Source: Shinella sp. PSBB067 (lineage in GTDB: Bacteria; Pseudomonadota; Alphaproteobacteria; Rhizobiales; Rhizobiaceae). From it: 64,000 bases of DNA. Shown here one piece after another: positions 49,627 through 58,997 of this stretch (its first letter is position 1; every line of letters begins with the position of its first letter). Both the position numbers and the translations under genes were made by a program. The notes under the pieces are model-generated. The model saw only the letters and a program-made list of their open reading frames with translations, did no database searches and was not told where the DNA came from. The DNA lies in the NCBI RefSeq assembly GCF_016839145.1, contig NZ_CP069304.1:372001-436000 (forward strand), read 5' to 3'.

Positions 49627-50442
49627 ATGAACCGTCTTCTTCACATTCTTCTTCTCGCAACCGCGCCGCTCGCCGTTTCCGGCGCGGCTGCCGCCCAGTC
49701 CCTCGACGGCGTCAAGCTCGTCGAGGCGGGCAAGCTGACCTATGGCGTGGCGGCCAGCTTCGCGCCATTCGAATATGTCAACGAGGGTAAGCTCACCGGC
49801 TTCGACATCGATTTCATCCAGGCGCTCGCCGAAAAGCTCAAGGTCGAGCCGGCGGCGATGAACATGGAGTTCAAGGGCCTCATCCCGGCCCTCCAGGGCG
49901 GGCGCATCGATATCATCAACTCCGCCATGTACATCAATCCGACCCGCGCTGAGCAGGTCGATTTCGTGCCCTATCTCGAGATCGGCAACAACGTCATGGT
50001 CCAGACCGGCAATCCCAAGGGGATCACCGGCCGTGACGACACGATCTGCGGCAAGACCGTCGCCGTGACGCTCGGCGGCATTTCGGAAAGCCAGGCGCGT
50101 GCCGACAACGAGCGCTGCAAGGCCAAGGGCCTCGGCGAGGTGAAGGTGCTGACGCTGCCCACCGCGCAGGACAGCGCGCTTTCCCTGAGCCAGGGCCGGG
50201 CCGACGCCAACTACGAAAGCACGCCGGGCGCGGTGATGGCGCTGGAGAAGATGCCGGGCGTCTTCGAGATCGCCGGCGAGCCCTTCGAGATGGATACCCA
50301 GATCGGCATCGCGACGCCGAAGGGCGCGACCGAGCTGCAGGCCGCGCTTGCGGCGGCCATCAAGGCCATGGCCGAAGACGGCTCCTACGACAAGCTGATC
50401 GCCAAGTGGAAGCTGCCGCCGTCGGTTTCGCTGTTCGACTGA
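49627..50442 (+). CDS. Polar amino-acid ABC transporter substrate-binding protein (family 3)
   Basis: A 271-residue periplasmic binding protein. The signal peptide is MNRLLHILLLATAPLAVSGA followed by AAA. The SBP_bac_3 pattern is clear: LTYGVAASFAPFEYVNEGKL, TGFDIDFIQALAEKL, GLIPALQGGRIDIINSAMYI and a closing SYDKLIAKWKLP. A Cys pair (TICGKTVAV, NERCKAKG) probably forms a disulfide. First gene of the catabolic operon controlled by the divergent GntR protein; the ligand is likely the operon's amino-acid-like substrate. Confidence 0.93.
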   Translation: MNRLLHILLLATAPLAVSGAAAAQSLDGVKLVEAGKLTYGVAASFAPFEYVNEGKLTGFDIDFIQALAEKLKVEPAAMNMEFKGLIPALQGGRIDIINSAMYINPTRAEQVDFVPYLEIGNNVMVQTGNPKGITGRDDTICGKTVAVTLGGISESQARADNERCKAKGLGEVKVLTLPTAQDSALSLSQGRADANYESTPGAVMALEKMPGVFEIAGEPFEMDTQIGIATPKGATELQAALAAAIKAMAEDGSYDKLIAKWKLPPSVSLFD

Positions 50443-50538
50443 GCCTCGCCGGGCCGGGGGCGCCAGGCGCCTCCGGTCCCCTCGCGCCGATACTCCATGC
50501 GGTCTCCGGTCCGCTTTAAAAACAGGGAAAGCTGACTG

Positions 50539-51255
50539 ATGTCACTTGATCTGGTCTTCCAGTATCTACTCTCGCCCACCTTCTTCCACGGTGCGGCCAT
50601 GACCCTGCTGATCACGGTCAGCTCTCTCGTCTTCGGCCTGCTGGCCGGCTTTGTGCTCGCGCTCGTCAATCAGGTGAAGTTCCTGCCTGTCCGGCTGATC
50701 GCGGTGTTCTATCTCTGGCTGTTCCGCGGCACGCCGGTCCTCTTCCAGATCATCTTCATCTACAATGTCCTGCCGACCTTCGGCATCCGCCTGACCGCTT
50801 TCGCGTCCGGTGTCATCGCGCTGTCGCTCAACGAAGGCGCCTACATGGCCGAGATCATCCGTTCGGGTCTTCAGGCGATCAAGAGCGGGCAGCGCACGGC
50901 AGGCATGGCGCTCGGCATGACCAGGCTGATGGTGATGCGCTATGTCGTCCTGCCCCAGGCCGCGCGCATCATGCTGCCGCCGATCGGCAACCAGACCATC
51001 GGCATGCTCAAGACATCGGCCCTCGTCTCGGTCATCGCCGTGGAGGAATTGCTGCTGGTGGCCAACCAGACCGCATCGGCGACCTTCCGCTACTTCGAGG
51101 CGCTGAGCGCGGCCGGCATCTACTATCTCGCGCTGACGACCATCTTCATGGCCGGCCAGTACTGGATGGAACGCTCGCTCGAACCCAAGCGCAGCCGCGC
51201 GCCGAAGCGCTCCGTCCTTTCCATCCTGCTGCAGCCCGCTGCCGAGAATAATTGA
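50539..51255 (+). CDS. Polar amino-acid ABC transporter permease (HisM/GlnP type)
   Basis: A 238-residue permease. The first helix region FFHGAAMTLLITVSSLVFGL LAGFVLALVN, FRGTPVLFQIIFIYNVLP, the EAA-like loop EIIRSGLQAIKSGQRTAGMA LGMT, and LPQAARIMLPPIGNQTIGML KTSALVSVI are standard. Only one permease is encoded, so the channel is probably a homodimer. The gap before it (96 bases) may hold an internal hairpin that lowers expression relative to the binding protein. Confidence 0.92.
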   Translation: MSLDLVFQYLLSPTFFHGAAMTLLITVSSLVFGLLAGFVLALVNQVKFLPVRLIAVFYLWLFRGTPVLFQIIFIYNVLPTFGIRLTAFASGVIALSLNEGAYMAEIIRSGLQAIKSGQRTAGMALGMTRLMVMRYVVLPQAARIMLPPIGNQTIGMLKTSALVSVIAVEELLLVANQTASATFRYFEALSAAGIYYLALTTIFMAGQYWMERSLEPKRSRAPKRSVLSILLQPAAENN

Positions 51256-51264
51256 GGCCATCCG

Positions 51265-52005
<741 letters not shown>

Positions 52006-52033
52006 ACTCCGTGCCTTTTCAGGGAAGTCCGAT

Positions 52034-53191
52034 ATGAACATCCGCCCCGATGCCGCTCGCATGAAGCGCGAGCTGGGTGAACTCGTCGCCATCAACTCCG
52101 AAAACCCGCCGGGCGGGGAGGGCGCGGTGGCGCAGTGGGCGCGCGAACGGCTCGCATCGCTCGGTTTCGAGGTGAAGCTGATCGAATATGCCCCCGCGCG
52201 CTTCAATGTCGAGGCGCGGCTGGTCAACGGGCCCGGCCCCGTCTTCGCGTTCAACACCCATATGGACACGGTGCCGGCCGGCGACGGCTGGACCTCCGGT
52301 GCCTTCACCCTCACCGAGCGCGACGGCCGGCTCTACGGCCGGGGAAGCTGCGATTGCAAGGGGCCGCTGGCCGCCATGATCGAGGCGGCGCGCATGCTGG
52401 TCGCCGAGCGGCAGGCATGGTCCGGCACGCTGATGGTGGTCTTCACCGGCGACGAGGAGGTGGCGAGCGCCGGTGCACGCCACTATGCGGCGTCGCGGCC
52501 GGAGATCGATGCCGTCGTGGTCGGGGAGCCGACGGGCAATGCGTGCTTTTCGGCGCACAAGGGGTCCTTCCGGCCCGTCGTGCGGATAACGGGCAAGGCG
52601 GCGCATTCCGGCAGCCCGCATCTCGGCGACAACGCTATCTTCCGCGCCGGCCAGCTCATGCCGCTGCTGGCCGCGTTCCATGACGAGGTCCTGGCGCAGC
52701 GCATCCATCCGCTCGTCGGCAATCCGAGCCTGACGGTGACGCGCATCAAGGGCGGGCATGCCGACAATGTCATCCCGGCCGAATGCGAGCTGCTGCTCGA
52801 CCGCCGCCTGATCCCCGGCGAGACGGATGCGAGCGCCGAGGCGGAAATCCGCGCGCTGCTGGCGGATGCGGAAAGGACGCATGGCATCCGTGCCGAGATC
52901 GTCGGCTATCACGCGACCACGGGCGGGGCGACCGATACGCCGGAAACCGCGCCCGTCGTGCAGGCCGCCGTCGCCGCCTGCCGGGCGGCGGGCGTTGCCG
53001 AAGCCGGCCCGTTCGGCTTCCAGGGGGCATGCGACCTCGTGCATTTCATCGAGGCGGGCGCCGAGGGCGTGGTGATCGGCGCCGGCGACATTCGCGTTGC
53101 CCATCGTCCCGATGAATTCGTGCCGGCGGATGAGTTCGTTATGAGCGCTGCGATCTATGCCGACATCGCGCGGCGCATCCTGGCGGCGTGA
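52034..53191 (+). CDS. M20-family metallopeptidase/deacylase (ArgE/DapE/CPG2-like)
   Basis: A 385-residue zinc amidohydrolase. The metal-binding motifs are FNTHMDTVPAGDGW (His and Asp), RGSCDCKGPLAAMIEA (bridging Asp), FTGDEEVASAG (catalytic Glu-Glu), DAVVVGEPTGN and a late His in ADIRVAHRPDEFVPADEF. Such enzymes remove N-acyl groups or hydrolyse dipeptides. In this operon it could release an acyl group or amino acid after the M24-like hydrolase opens the substrate. No signal peptide, so it acts in the cytoplasm. The start of the next gene overlaps its stop. Confidence 0.92.
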   Translation: MNIRPDAARMKRELGELVAINSENPPGGEGAVAQWARERLASLGFEVKLIEYAPARFNVEARLVNGPGPVFAFNTHMDTVPAGDGWTSGAFTLTERDGRLYGRGSCDCKGPLAAMIEAARMLVAERQAWSGTLMVVFTGDEEVASAGARHYAASRPEIDAVVVGEPTGNACFSAHKGSFRPVVRITGKAAHSGSPHLGDNAIFRAGQLMPLLAAFHDEVLAQRIHPLVGNPSLTVTRIKGGHADNVIPAECELLLDRRLIPGETDASAEAEIRALLADAERTHGIRAEIVGYHATTGGATDTPETAPVVQAAVAACRAAGVAEAGPFGFQGACDLVHFIEAGAEGVVIGAGDIRVAHRPDEFVPADEFVMSAAIYADIARRILAA

Positions 53192-54285
53192 CGATGCGGA
53201 TCCATCTCTACCGTTCGCTGCTGACCTATGCGGGCCTGACGGTGCACACCGCCAGTTCCGGACCTGTACCCGGTCTCGACACGCTTTACCTCGAACTCGA
53301 TGACGGGCGGCATCGCGGGGTCGGCGAGGTGCGCATCAACTGCACCTATCTGAATGGCTACGAGCCGGAGGATCTGCTGCGGCGCACCCGCGCGGCGATC
53401 GCCGGTTTCGATTGGCAGGCACCGCCGGATGCGGTTCGTGCCGCCGTCGCCGCAAGCCCGTTGCCGGCGCCGGTGCGCATGCTGTTCGACATCGCGCTCT
53501 GGGACCTCGATGCCCGGCGCGCCGGACTGCCGCTCGCGCATCTTCTGGCCGGCGAGGCACGGACGCTTTCGCATCCGACGAACCAGACGCTCTTTCTGTC
53601 GACCGACGAGGCGTTCGATCGACAGGTGGCGCTTTACCTCTCGCGCGGTTTTCGCGACCTGAAGCTGCGGGTCGGCCAGGATATCGAGGCCGATTGCGCC
53701 CGCCATGCGCGCATCCGCGCCGCCCATGGCGAAACGGTCAAGCTTGCCGCCGATGCGAATGGCGCCTGGACGGCGGCGGATGCGCCGGAGCGGCTTGCGG
53801 CGCTTTCGCGCTTCGGGCTCGCCTATGTCGAGCAGCCGATCGCGGCCGGCGACTGGGATGCGATGACGCGGCTTGCCGCCGGTGCGCCGATGCCGGTGAT
53901 GCTGGACGAGAGCCTTGCCTCCGGCGCCGATGTCGAGACGCTGGTGGCGCGCGCGCCGTCGGCGGCCGGCCGGCTTCAGGGGCACCTCAAGCTGATCAAG
54001 CTCGGCGGGCTGACGCCCGCGCTTGCGGCCGCGCGGTCTCTGGCCGCGGCGGGCATTCCCTTCATGATCGGCCAGATGAACGAGGGCGGGGTCGCGACGG
54101 CGGCGGCGCTTCACCTCGCCGTGGCGACAAGGCCCCTCCATGCCGAGCTCTACGGCGCGGACGGGCTGGTCAACGATCCGGCCGAGGGCCTGACCTATGC
54201 GGACGGCAAGGTTGCTGTCCGCCATGAGCCCGGCCTCGGGCTGAATTTCCGGGCGCCTTCCGCGCCCCTATCCCTGGGAGAATGA
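53188..54285 (+). CDS. Enolase-superfamily enzyme (muconate-lactonizing-enzyme/epimerase-like)
   Basis: A 365-residue enolase-superfamily protein. The KxR motif DLKLRVGQD supplies the first base. Metal ligands come in order: Asp in LAADANGAW, Glu in YVEQPI and Asp in MLDESLAS. The opposite-face Lys is in GHLKLIKLGG. This lysine-pair arrangement defines the MLE subgroup, which includes dipeptide epimerases, N-acylamino-acid racemases, proline-betaine epimerase and cis-3-hydroxyproline dehydratase. With an amino-acid importer and peptidases, an epimerase or dehydratase of an amino-acid derivative is most likely. Start GTG 53188 overlaps the previous stop; ATG 53194 is the alternative. Confidence 0.88.
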   Translation: MTMRIHLYRSLLTYAGLTVHTASSGPVPGLDTLYLELDDGRHRGVGEVRINCTYLNGYEPEDLLRRTRAAIAGFDWQAPPDAVRAAVAASPLPAPVRMLFDIALWDLDARRAGLPLAHLLAGEARTLSHPTNQTLFLSTDEAFDRQVALYLSRGFRDLKLRVGQDIEADCARHARIRAAHGETVKLAADANGAWTAADAPERLAALSRFGLAYVEQPIAAGDWDAMTRLAAGAPMPVMLDESLASGADVETLVARAPSAAGRLQGHLKLIKLGGLTPALAAARSLAAAGIPFMIGQMNEGGVATAAALHLAVATRPLHAELYGADGLVNDPAEGLTYADGKVAVRHEPGLGLNFRAPSAPLSLGE

Positions 54286-54286
54286 G

Positions 54287-55459
54287 ATGGATAGCGCAGG
54301 TGTCGTGCTGGGCCAGGAGTCGGCCTTTCCAAGAGACGAATACGAGAAGAGGCAGGCGCGTGCGCAGGCCGGCCTTGCCAGGGCCGGGCTCGATGCCCTG
54401 GTCATCACGGGACCGGAGAACATCTTCTATCTGACGGGGCAGCAGACGCCGGGCTATTATACCTTCCAGGCGCTGGTGCTGCCGGCCGAGGGCGATCCTG
54501 TCTTCGTCATCCGCCAGCTCGAATATTTCAACTTCATCGCCAACACGTTCATCTCCGACGCCGAGGTCTACCAGGACAGCGAGGATCCGATCGGCTTCCT
54601 GATGAAGGTGATCACGCGCAAGGGCCTTTCCGGCAAGCGCGTCGCCATCGACAAGCGCGGCTGGTTCCTGCCGATCGCCGTCTACGAGACCCTCCAGTCG
54701 GCCCTCGGCACGGTTCACGACGGCGCCGGCATCGTCGAGGCGCTGCGCGCCGTCAAGTCGCCGCTCGAAGTGGAGAAGCTGGAAACGGCGGCGTCCTATG
54801 TGGATGCCGGCATGCGGGCCGGCCTTGCCGCCGTCCGGGCGGGCGCCTCCGACAACGACCTGGTCGCGGCCATGATGGAGGCCGCCATCCGGGCGGGCTC
54901 GGAATATATGGGCATGGAACCGCTCGTCTCGACCGGCCGGCGCACGGGCGTGCCGCACGGGACATGGCGGCGCACGGCCCTTTCGGCGAACGATCCCGCC
55001 TTCCTCGAAATGGCCGCGGTGCATGACCGCTACCACGCAGCGCTGATGCGCTCGGCCTGGGTCGGCCCGGTGCCGCAGGAGGCCGAGGACATGATGAAGG
55101 TCTGCCAGGACGCGCTCGCCGCCGCGCTGGACGAGATCAGGCCCGGCGTTGCCTGCGAGGTGCCGCACATCGCCTGCCAGAAGGTCATCGATGCCGCCGG
55201 CTACACGGACAATTTCCGCAAGCGCCTCGGCTATTCGGTCGGCATCTCGTTCGCGCCGGACTGGGGCGAGGGGGCGATCCTCTCGCTGAATGCCGGCGTC
55301 AAGATCGCGCTCCAGCCGGGCATGACATTCCATCTGCCGCCCGCCCTCCGCATCTACGGACGTTTCACCGTGGGGGTCTCGGAAACCATCGTCGTCACGG
55401 AAACGGGCTGGCGCCAGCTCGGCACCGTGCCGCGCGCTCTCACCCGCATCGACGCGTAA
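54287..55459 (+). CDS. M24-family hydrolase of the creatinase/ectoine-hydrolase type
   Basis: A 390-residue pita-bread-fold protein. The N-terminal creatinase domain has GLDALVITGPENIFYLTGQQ. In the C-terminal domain the metal ligands of true Xaa-Pro aminopeptidases are mostly gone: LEMAAVHDRYHAALMRS replaces the D..D pattern, and GYSVGISFAPDWGEGAILSL replaces the GHGIG..HE motif. GYS-x-G with PDWGE, followed by MTFHLPPALRI and VGVSETIVVTETG, is the pattern of creatinase and ectoine hydrolase (DoeA/EutD), which are metal-free C-N hydrolases. A cyclic amidine, ureido or similar substrate is therefore likely. It is not an ordinary ectoine operon, because the DoeB/EutBC partners are absent. Confidence 0.85.
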   Translation: MDSAGVVLGQESAFPRDEYEKRQARAQAGLARAGLDALVITGPENIFYLTGQQTPGYYTFQALVLPAEGDPVFVIRQLEYFNFIANTFISDAEVYQDSEDPIGFLMKVITRKGLSGKRVAIDKRGWFLPIAVYETLQSALGTVHDGAGIVEALRAVKSPLEVEKLETAASYVDAGMRAGLAAVRAGASDNDLVAAMMEAAIRAGSEYMGMEPLVSTGRRTGVPHGTWRRTALSANDPAFLEMAAVHDRYHAALMRSAWVGPVPQEAEDMMKVCQDALAAALDEIRPGVACEVPHIACQKVIDAAGYTDNFRKRLGYSVGISFAPDWGEGAILSLNAGVKIALQPGMTFHLPPALRIYGRFTVGVSETIVVTETGWRQLGTVPRALTRIDA

Positions 55460-55480
55460 CCAATTGCAAGGAGAATACGA

Positions 55481-56404
55481 ATGAAGGACCGTCAGGAGGC
55501 GCAGGCGCGCCTGAAAGGCATCTTCAACATCACCATGACGCCCTTCACCAGGGAGGGTGCGCTCGACAAGGAGGGGCTCGCCCGCAACGTCGAGCGCGTC
55601 ATCGCCCTCGGCTATGACGGCGTGCTCATCGGCGGCACCTATGGCGAGTTTCCCACCATGACCGTGGCGGAGCGCGCCGACGTCTTCACGCATGTCATGG
55701 ACGTGATCGGCGATCGCATTCCGGCAATGCTCTGCTCGGCCGGTTCCGACCCGCGCGACGTCTACGAGCTGACGAAGCTTGCCGGCGATCTCGGCGGCGT
55801 GCCGATGGTGACGGCTCCCTACGTCTCGGAGATCACCGACGACCAGATCGTCGACTTCTTCCGCGACGTGGCGCCGCTCTCCAAGACGGGGATCATCATC
55901 TACAACGCGCCGGGCATCGGCATCACGCTTTCGCCGGCCCTGATCGGCCGCCTGGCCGATATCGACGGCATGGTCGGCCTGAAGCAGGGCGACCTCAACC
56001 CGACGGCGATCGACCGCATCGCGAACGACCTGCGTGGTCGCGTGCGCACCTTCTGCGCCTCGGACCTCGCCTTCCTCGGCCCCGTCATGGCCGGTTTCGA
56101 TGGCTTTTCGACGACGAATAGCGGCGCGCTGCCGGAACTGATCCTCGCGACCTACCGCGCGCTGGAAGCCGGCGATGCATCGACCGCCCGCGACCTGCAC
56201 GCGCTCTGGTACGACTATCGTGCGCTCGCCCGCGCGCATGGCCAGCCGCAGCTTGTGAAGGCGGCGATGAACCTGCGCGGCTTCGACGGCGGGTCCGTCC
56301 GCCTGCCGCTGCGCGATATCCCGGCCGCCGTGCAGCCGAAGCTGCGCGCCGTCATGGAAAGGCTCGCCGCGGATTCGCGCACGGGCCTCAAGCTCGCCGC
56401 CTGA
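55481..56404 (+). CDS. Dihydrodipicolinate synthase/N-acetylneuraminate lyase-family enzyme
   Basis: A 307-residue class I aldolase-fold enzyme. It has FNITMTPFTREGALDKEGLA, GGTYGEFPTMTVAERADVF, the Tyr in GIIIYNAPGIGITLSP, and the Schiff-base Lys in DGMVGLKQGDLN. Members add or release pyruvate or 2-oxo acids, or deaminate cyclic imino acids. The usual GTTGE of true DapA is replaced by GGTYGE, so lysine biosynthesis is unlikely and a catabolic lyase fits the operon. A strong terminator follows its stop. Confidence 0.9.
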   Translation: MKDRQEAQARLKGIFNITMTPFTREGALDKEGLARNVERVIALGYDGVLIGGTYGEFPTMTVAERADVFTHVMDVIGDRIPAMLCSAGSDPRDVYELTKLAGDLGGVPMVTAPYVSEITDDQIVDFFRDVAPLSKTGIIIYNAPGIGITLSPALIGRLADIDGMVGLKQGDLNPTAIDRIANDLRGRVRTFCASDLAFLGPVMAGFDGFSTTNSGALPELILATYRALEAGDASTARDLHALWYDYRALARAHGQPQLVKAAMNLRGFDGGSVRLPLRDIPAAVQPKLRAVMERLAADSRTGLKLAA

Positions 56405-56420
56405 GATCGCGTCTCGACGA

Positions 56421-56452
56421 AAAGCCCCCGCCGCGGTCGCGGCGGGGGCTTT
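56421..56452. terminator. Bidirectional intrinsic terminator between convergent genes
   Basis: A perfect 15-bp stem (AAAGCCCCCGCCGCG and its complement) closes over a two-base loop, with A residues at one foot and T residues at the other. It lies 17 bases after the DHDPS-family stop and 13 bases before the end of the convergent aminotransferase gene, so it serves both transcripts. Confidence 0.92.
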
Positions 56453-56465
56453 CGCATGCCGGTGG

Positions 56466-57665
56466 TCAGGCAAGCCTGCCGAGGGCTGCGGCCACGCGCG
56501 ACAGCGCTTCGGCGAGCCTGTCGTCGTCGATGGCATAGGCGATGCGCAGGTGCCCGGGCATGCCGAATGCCGAGCCGTGCACCATGCCGACATGGGCCTC
56601 CTCCAGAAGATAGCCGGCGACATCGAGGTCGGAGGCCAGGACGGTGCCTGCCGGTGTCCGCCTGCCGAAGAGGCCGGTGCAGTCGGCGAAGACGTAGAAG
56701 GCGCCCGGCGTGGGCAGTGCGGAGAGGCCTGATATCGACGCGATGGCGGAGAGCACCTGTTCACGGCGCGCCAGCAGCGTCCGTTTCCAGCCGTCCAGGA
56801 AGGAGAGGTCGCCGTCGAGCGCGGCGATGGTCGCGGCCTGAGAGATGGTCGAGGGGTTCGATGTGCTCTGCGACTGAAGGACGTCCATGGCGCGGATCAG
56901 CCATTCCGGCCCGCCGGCATAGCCGAGCCGCCATCCCGTCATCGAATAGCCCTTCGAGACGCCGTTGATCGTCAGCACGCGACCGGCCAGCCGCGGCATC
57001 GCGGCCGCAGGCGCCACGAAGCTGCCGTCGTGGACGATATGCTCGTAGATGTCGTCCGCCATGACGAGGGCATCATGTCCTGCCAGCACCTCTTCCAGCG
57101 CCGAGAGTTCGGAGCGGCCATAGACCGCGCCCGTCGGATTGTTCGGCGAGTTCAGGATGACCCAGCGGGTGCGCGGGGTCAGCGCGGCCGCCAGCGCCTC
57201 GGGCGTCAGCTTCCAGCCGTCCCGCGCGTGGCACGGCACGATGACGGGCTTTGCGCCTGCCAGCCGGATCATGTCCGGATAGCTCACCCAATAGGGCGCG
57301 GGCACGATCACCTCTTCGCCTTCGCCGAGGGTCGCCAGGAAGGCGTTGAAGATCAGTTGCTTGGCGCCCGTCCCGGCAATGATCTCGGAGGGGGCGTAGC
57401 GAAGGCCGTTTTCCCGTTCGAACTTGCGCGCGATGGCCGCCTTGAGCGCGGCGGTGCCGGAGACGGCCGTGTATTTGGTGTCCCCGTCGCGAATGGCCTG
57501 GATGCCGGCCTCGCAGACATGGGCAGGGGTCGCGAAGTCCAGTTCTCCTTCGCCCAGGTTGATGACGTCGGCGCCACGGGCGGCCAGCGCCCGCAGCTTG
57601 TTCGATATTTCCGCGGTCGGCGACGCGCCGACGACGGCCATGCGGGGCGAGAGTCTGGAATTCAT
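56466..57665 (-). CDS. Class I/II PLP-dependent aminotransferase
   Basis: A 399-residue aspartate-aminotransferase-fold enzyme. Landmarks are INLGEGELDFATPAHVCEAG, the NPTG motif in LNSPNNPTGAVYGRSELSAL, ALVMADDIYEH with the Asp-Tyr pair, the PLP lysine in INGVSKGYSMTGWRLGYAGG, and the C-terminal Arg in GHLRIAYAID. It resembles AspC/AroAT Ib enzymes. It is convergent with the importer/hydrolase operon and divergent from the amidotransferase-SDR-FAH genes, so it belongs to the same neighbourhood and probably the same pathway. Start ATG at 57665 follows a GGAGGTAG ribosome-binding site. Confidence 0.93.
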   Translation of the reverse strand: MNSRLSPRMAVVGASPTAEISNKLRALAARGADVINLGEGELDFATPAHVCEAGIQAIRDGDTKYTAVSGTAALKAAIARKFERENGLRYAPSEIIAGTGAKQLIFNAFLATLGEGEEVIVPAPYWVSYPDMIRLAGAKPVIVPCHARDGWKLTPEALAAALTPRTRWVILNSPNNPTGAVYGRSELSALEEVLAGHDALVMADDIYEHIVHDGSFVAPAAAMPRLAGRVLTINGVSKGYSMTGWRLGYAGGPEWLIRAMDVLQSQSTSNPSTISQAATIAALDGDLSFLDGWKRTLLARREQVLSAIASISGLSALPTPGAFYVFADCTGLFGRRTPAGTVLASDLDVAGYLLEEAHVGMVHGSAFGMPGHLRIAYAIDDDRLAEALSRVAAALGRLA

Positions 57666-57757
57666 GGATGCTACCTCCGTTACGATCCCTGCATTGTCTA
57701 TAATGATAAAAAAAATACAATATTGGGATTGAAACTTTTCCGATAAGGAGGATAAGT

Positions 57758-57778
57758 ATGGGAAAAATAGCGCAGTAA
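57758..57778 (+). CDS. Possible 6-residue leader peptide (MGKIAQ)
   Basis: AAGGAGG, a near-perfect ribosome-binding site, stands at the right distance before ATG GGA AAA ATA GCG CAG TAA, 52 bases ahead of the amidotransferase gene. The signal is stronger than that of many real genes here. It may be a regulatory upstream frame, or the remnant start of a lost gene. No run of one amino acid points to classical attenuation. Confidence 0.35.
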   Translation: MGKIAQ

Positions 57779-57779
57779 G

Positions 57780-57786
57780 ATTGTAC
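57780..57786. promoter_or_regulatory. ATTGTAC word before the amidotransferase operon, candidate GntR site
   Basis: ATTGTAC, the core of the candidate GntR operator at 49531-49546, recurs here, and its variant ATACAAT (ATTGTAT on the other strand) occurs at 57715-57721. Both lie in the divergent region between the aminotransferase and the amidotransferase genes. If real, they tie both transcripts to the GntR regulator 8.5 kb away. Confidence 0.35.
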
Positions 57787-57830
57787 GTTTCCATTCAACA
57801 AGTGCATGTGATGGATTCTCGGGAGGGGTC

Positions 57831-58985
57831 ATGGGGCGCATCATCCTCGTTCGGCACGAAACGGATCATCCCGCGCTCTACGGTGCGGCGGCGGCGCTCG
57901 TCGCGGCTGCCGAAGGCGGGCGGCTGTTCTGGCCGGCGGCACGATTCGACTTTGATCGCCATCCCGATGCCGAACAGCATGTCGCCGATGAAGGCGCGCT
58001 TATCCCCAGCGGCCTGATCTGGGCGGACCGCCTCACCAGGCGAAGCGCCCGCCCTCTCGCCGAGCTTTCGGACGAGGCGGTGGCCGTCGTGCCCGTGCAT
58101 GCGGCTTTTCTTGCCGACGGCGATGCCGTGTCGCGGTTTGCCGCAGCGGGCGCGGAAGACAGGACCGTCCGTCTGGAGGAGAACCGCTTCATCGACGCCG
58201 ACGGCCGCGTGATCGGCTGGCGGGACCGGTTCGGCCGGGTGCTTCGCGTGGAGCCGGCCGCCGTCGCGCCGTCCGGCCCCGTCCTCGCCCTTGCGGGGCC
58301 GGTGGAACAGTTTCTTGAAACCTGCCCGGCGCCGCTTGCTGCGCTGGCGGATGCCATTGATGCCGAGGCGCCGGGCGCCACGCTGCGTTTCCTCGATCCG
58401 CGCGACCTGCCGGCCGATTCGCTTGCCGGTGTCGACGGTGTGTTGCTGCCCGGCGGATCGCAGATGTCGGCGGTGGCGGGGCAGATCGCGCTTGCCCGCG
58501 CCGCGCGGGCAGGCGCAACCCCGATCGCGGGCCTCTGCCTCGGCATGCAGAGCATGGCGACTGCGGCCGCCCGCGAGCTTTCCGGCTGGGAGGATACGGA
58601 CATGGCGGAGGCGGCTCCCGCCGCCGCCCGTCACAGTTTCATCCGCATCGAGACAGGCGAATACAGGCTTGGCCGGCGCATCACCCGGTCCGTGCCGGGC
58701 AGCCGTCTCCGGCAGCTTCTCGGGGCCGAGAGCGAAATCGCCTGCAATCACCGCTACAGGCTGGCCCCCGCCCTGCATGAGGGGCTGGCAAGCCGCGGCG
58801 TGCTGGTAAGCGCGCTCGGGGGCGAGCCGGGCCAGGATATCGCCGACGCGATAGAGGCGACGGACGGCTTCTACATGGGCATGCAGGGGCATCCCGAGCT
58901 TTCGTCCCGCCCGGGACATCCGCACCCGCTTCTTCGCGCCTTCGTGGCCGAAGCCGCAAGAACCGCCCGCGCCCGTCGGGCCTGA
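57831..58985 (+). CDS. Stand-alone CTP-synthase-type glutamine amidotransferase domain protein
   Basis: A 384-residue protein. Residues from about 200 match the class I glutaminase domain of CTP synthase: GVDGVLLPGGSQMSAVAGQI, the nucleophile Cys236 in IAGLCLGMQSMATAAAREL, NHRYRLAP, and the His354/Glu356 pair in MGMQGHPELSSRPGHPHPLL. The CTP-synthase ATP/UTP-binding synthetase domain is absent. The first ~165 residues (GRIILVRHETDHPALYGAAA, VEENRFIDADGR-like stretch) form a domain I do not recognise. It could hydrolyse glutamine or a gamma-glutamyl compound or feed ammonia to another enzyme. GGGAGGGG precedes the start; SDR and FAH genes follow closely. Confidence 0.85.
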   Translation: MGRIILVRHETDHPALYGAAAALVAAAEGGRLFWPAARFDFDRHPDAEQHVADEGALIPSGLIWADRLTRRSARPLAELSDEAVAVVPVHAAFLADGDAVSRFAAAGAEDRTVRLEENRFIDADGRVIGWRDRFGRVLRVEPAAVAPSGPVLALAGPVEQFLETCPAPLAALADAIDAEAPGATLRFLDPRDLPADSLAGVDGVLLPGGSQMSAVAGQIALARAARAGATPIAGLCLGMQSMATAAARELSGWEDTDMAEAAPAAARHSFIRIETGEYRLGRRITRSVPGSRLRQLLGAESEIACNHRYRLAPALHEGLASRGVLVSALGGEPGQDIADAIEATDGFYMGMQGHPELSSRPGHPHPLLRAFVAEAARTARARRA

Positions 58986-58997
58986 CAGGAGAGAACC

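Noticed and set aside
54170..56764. 864-codon minus-strand frame
   Set aside because: Antisense of the M24 and DHDPS-family genes; only its first codons coincide with the aminotransferase region in another frame.
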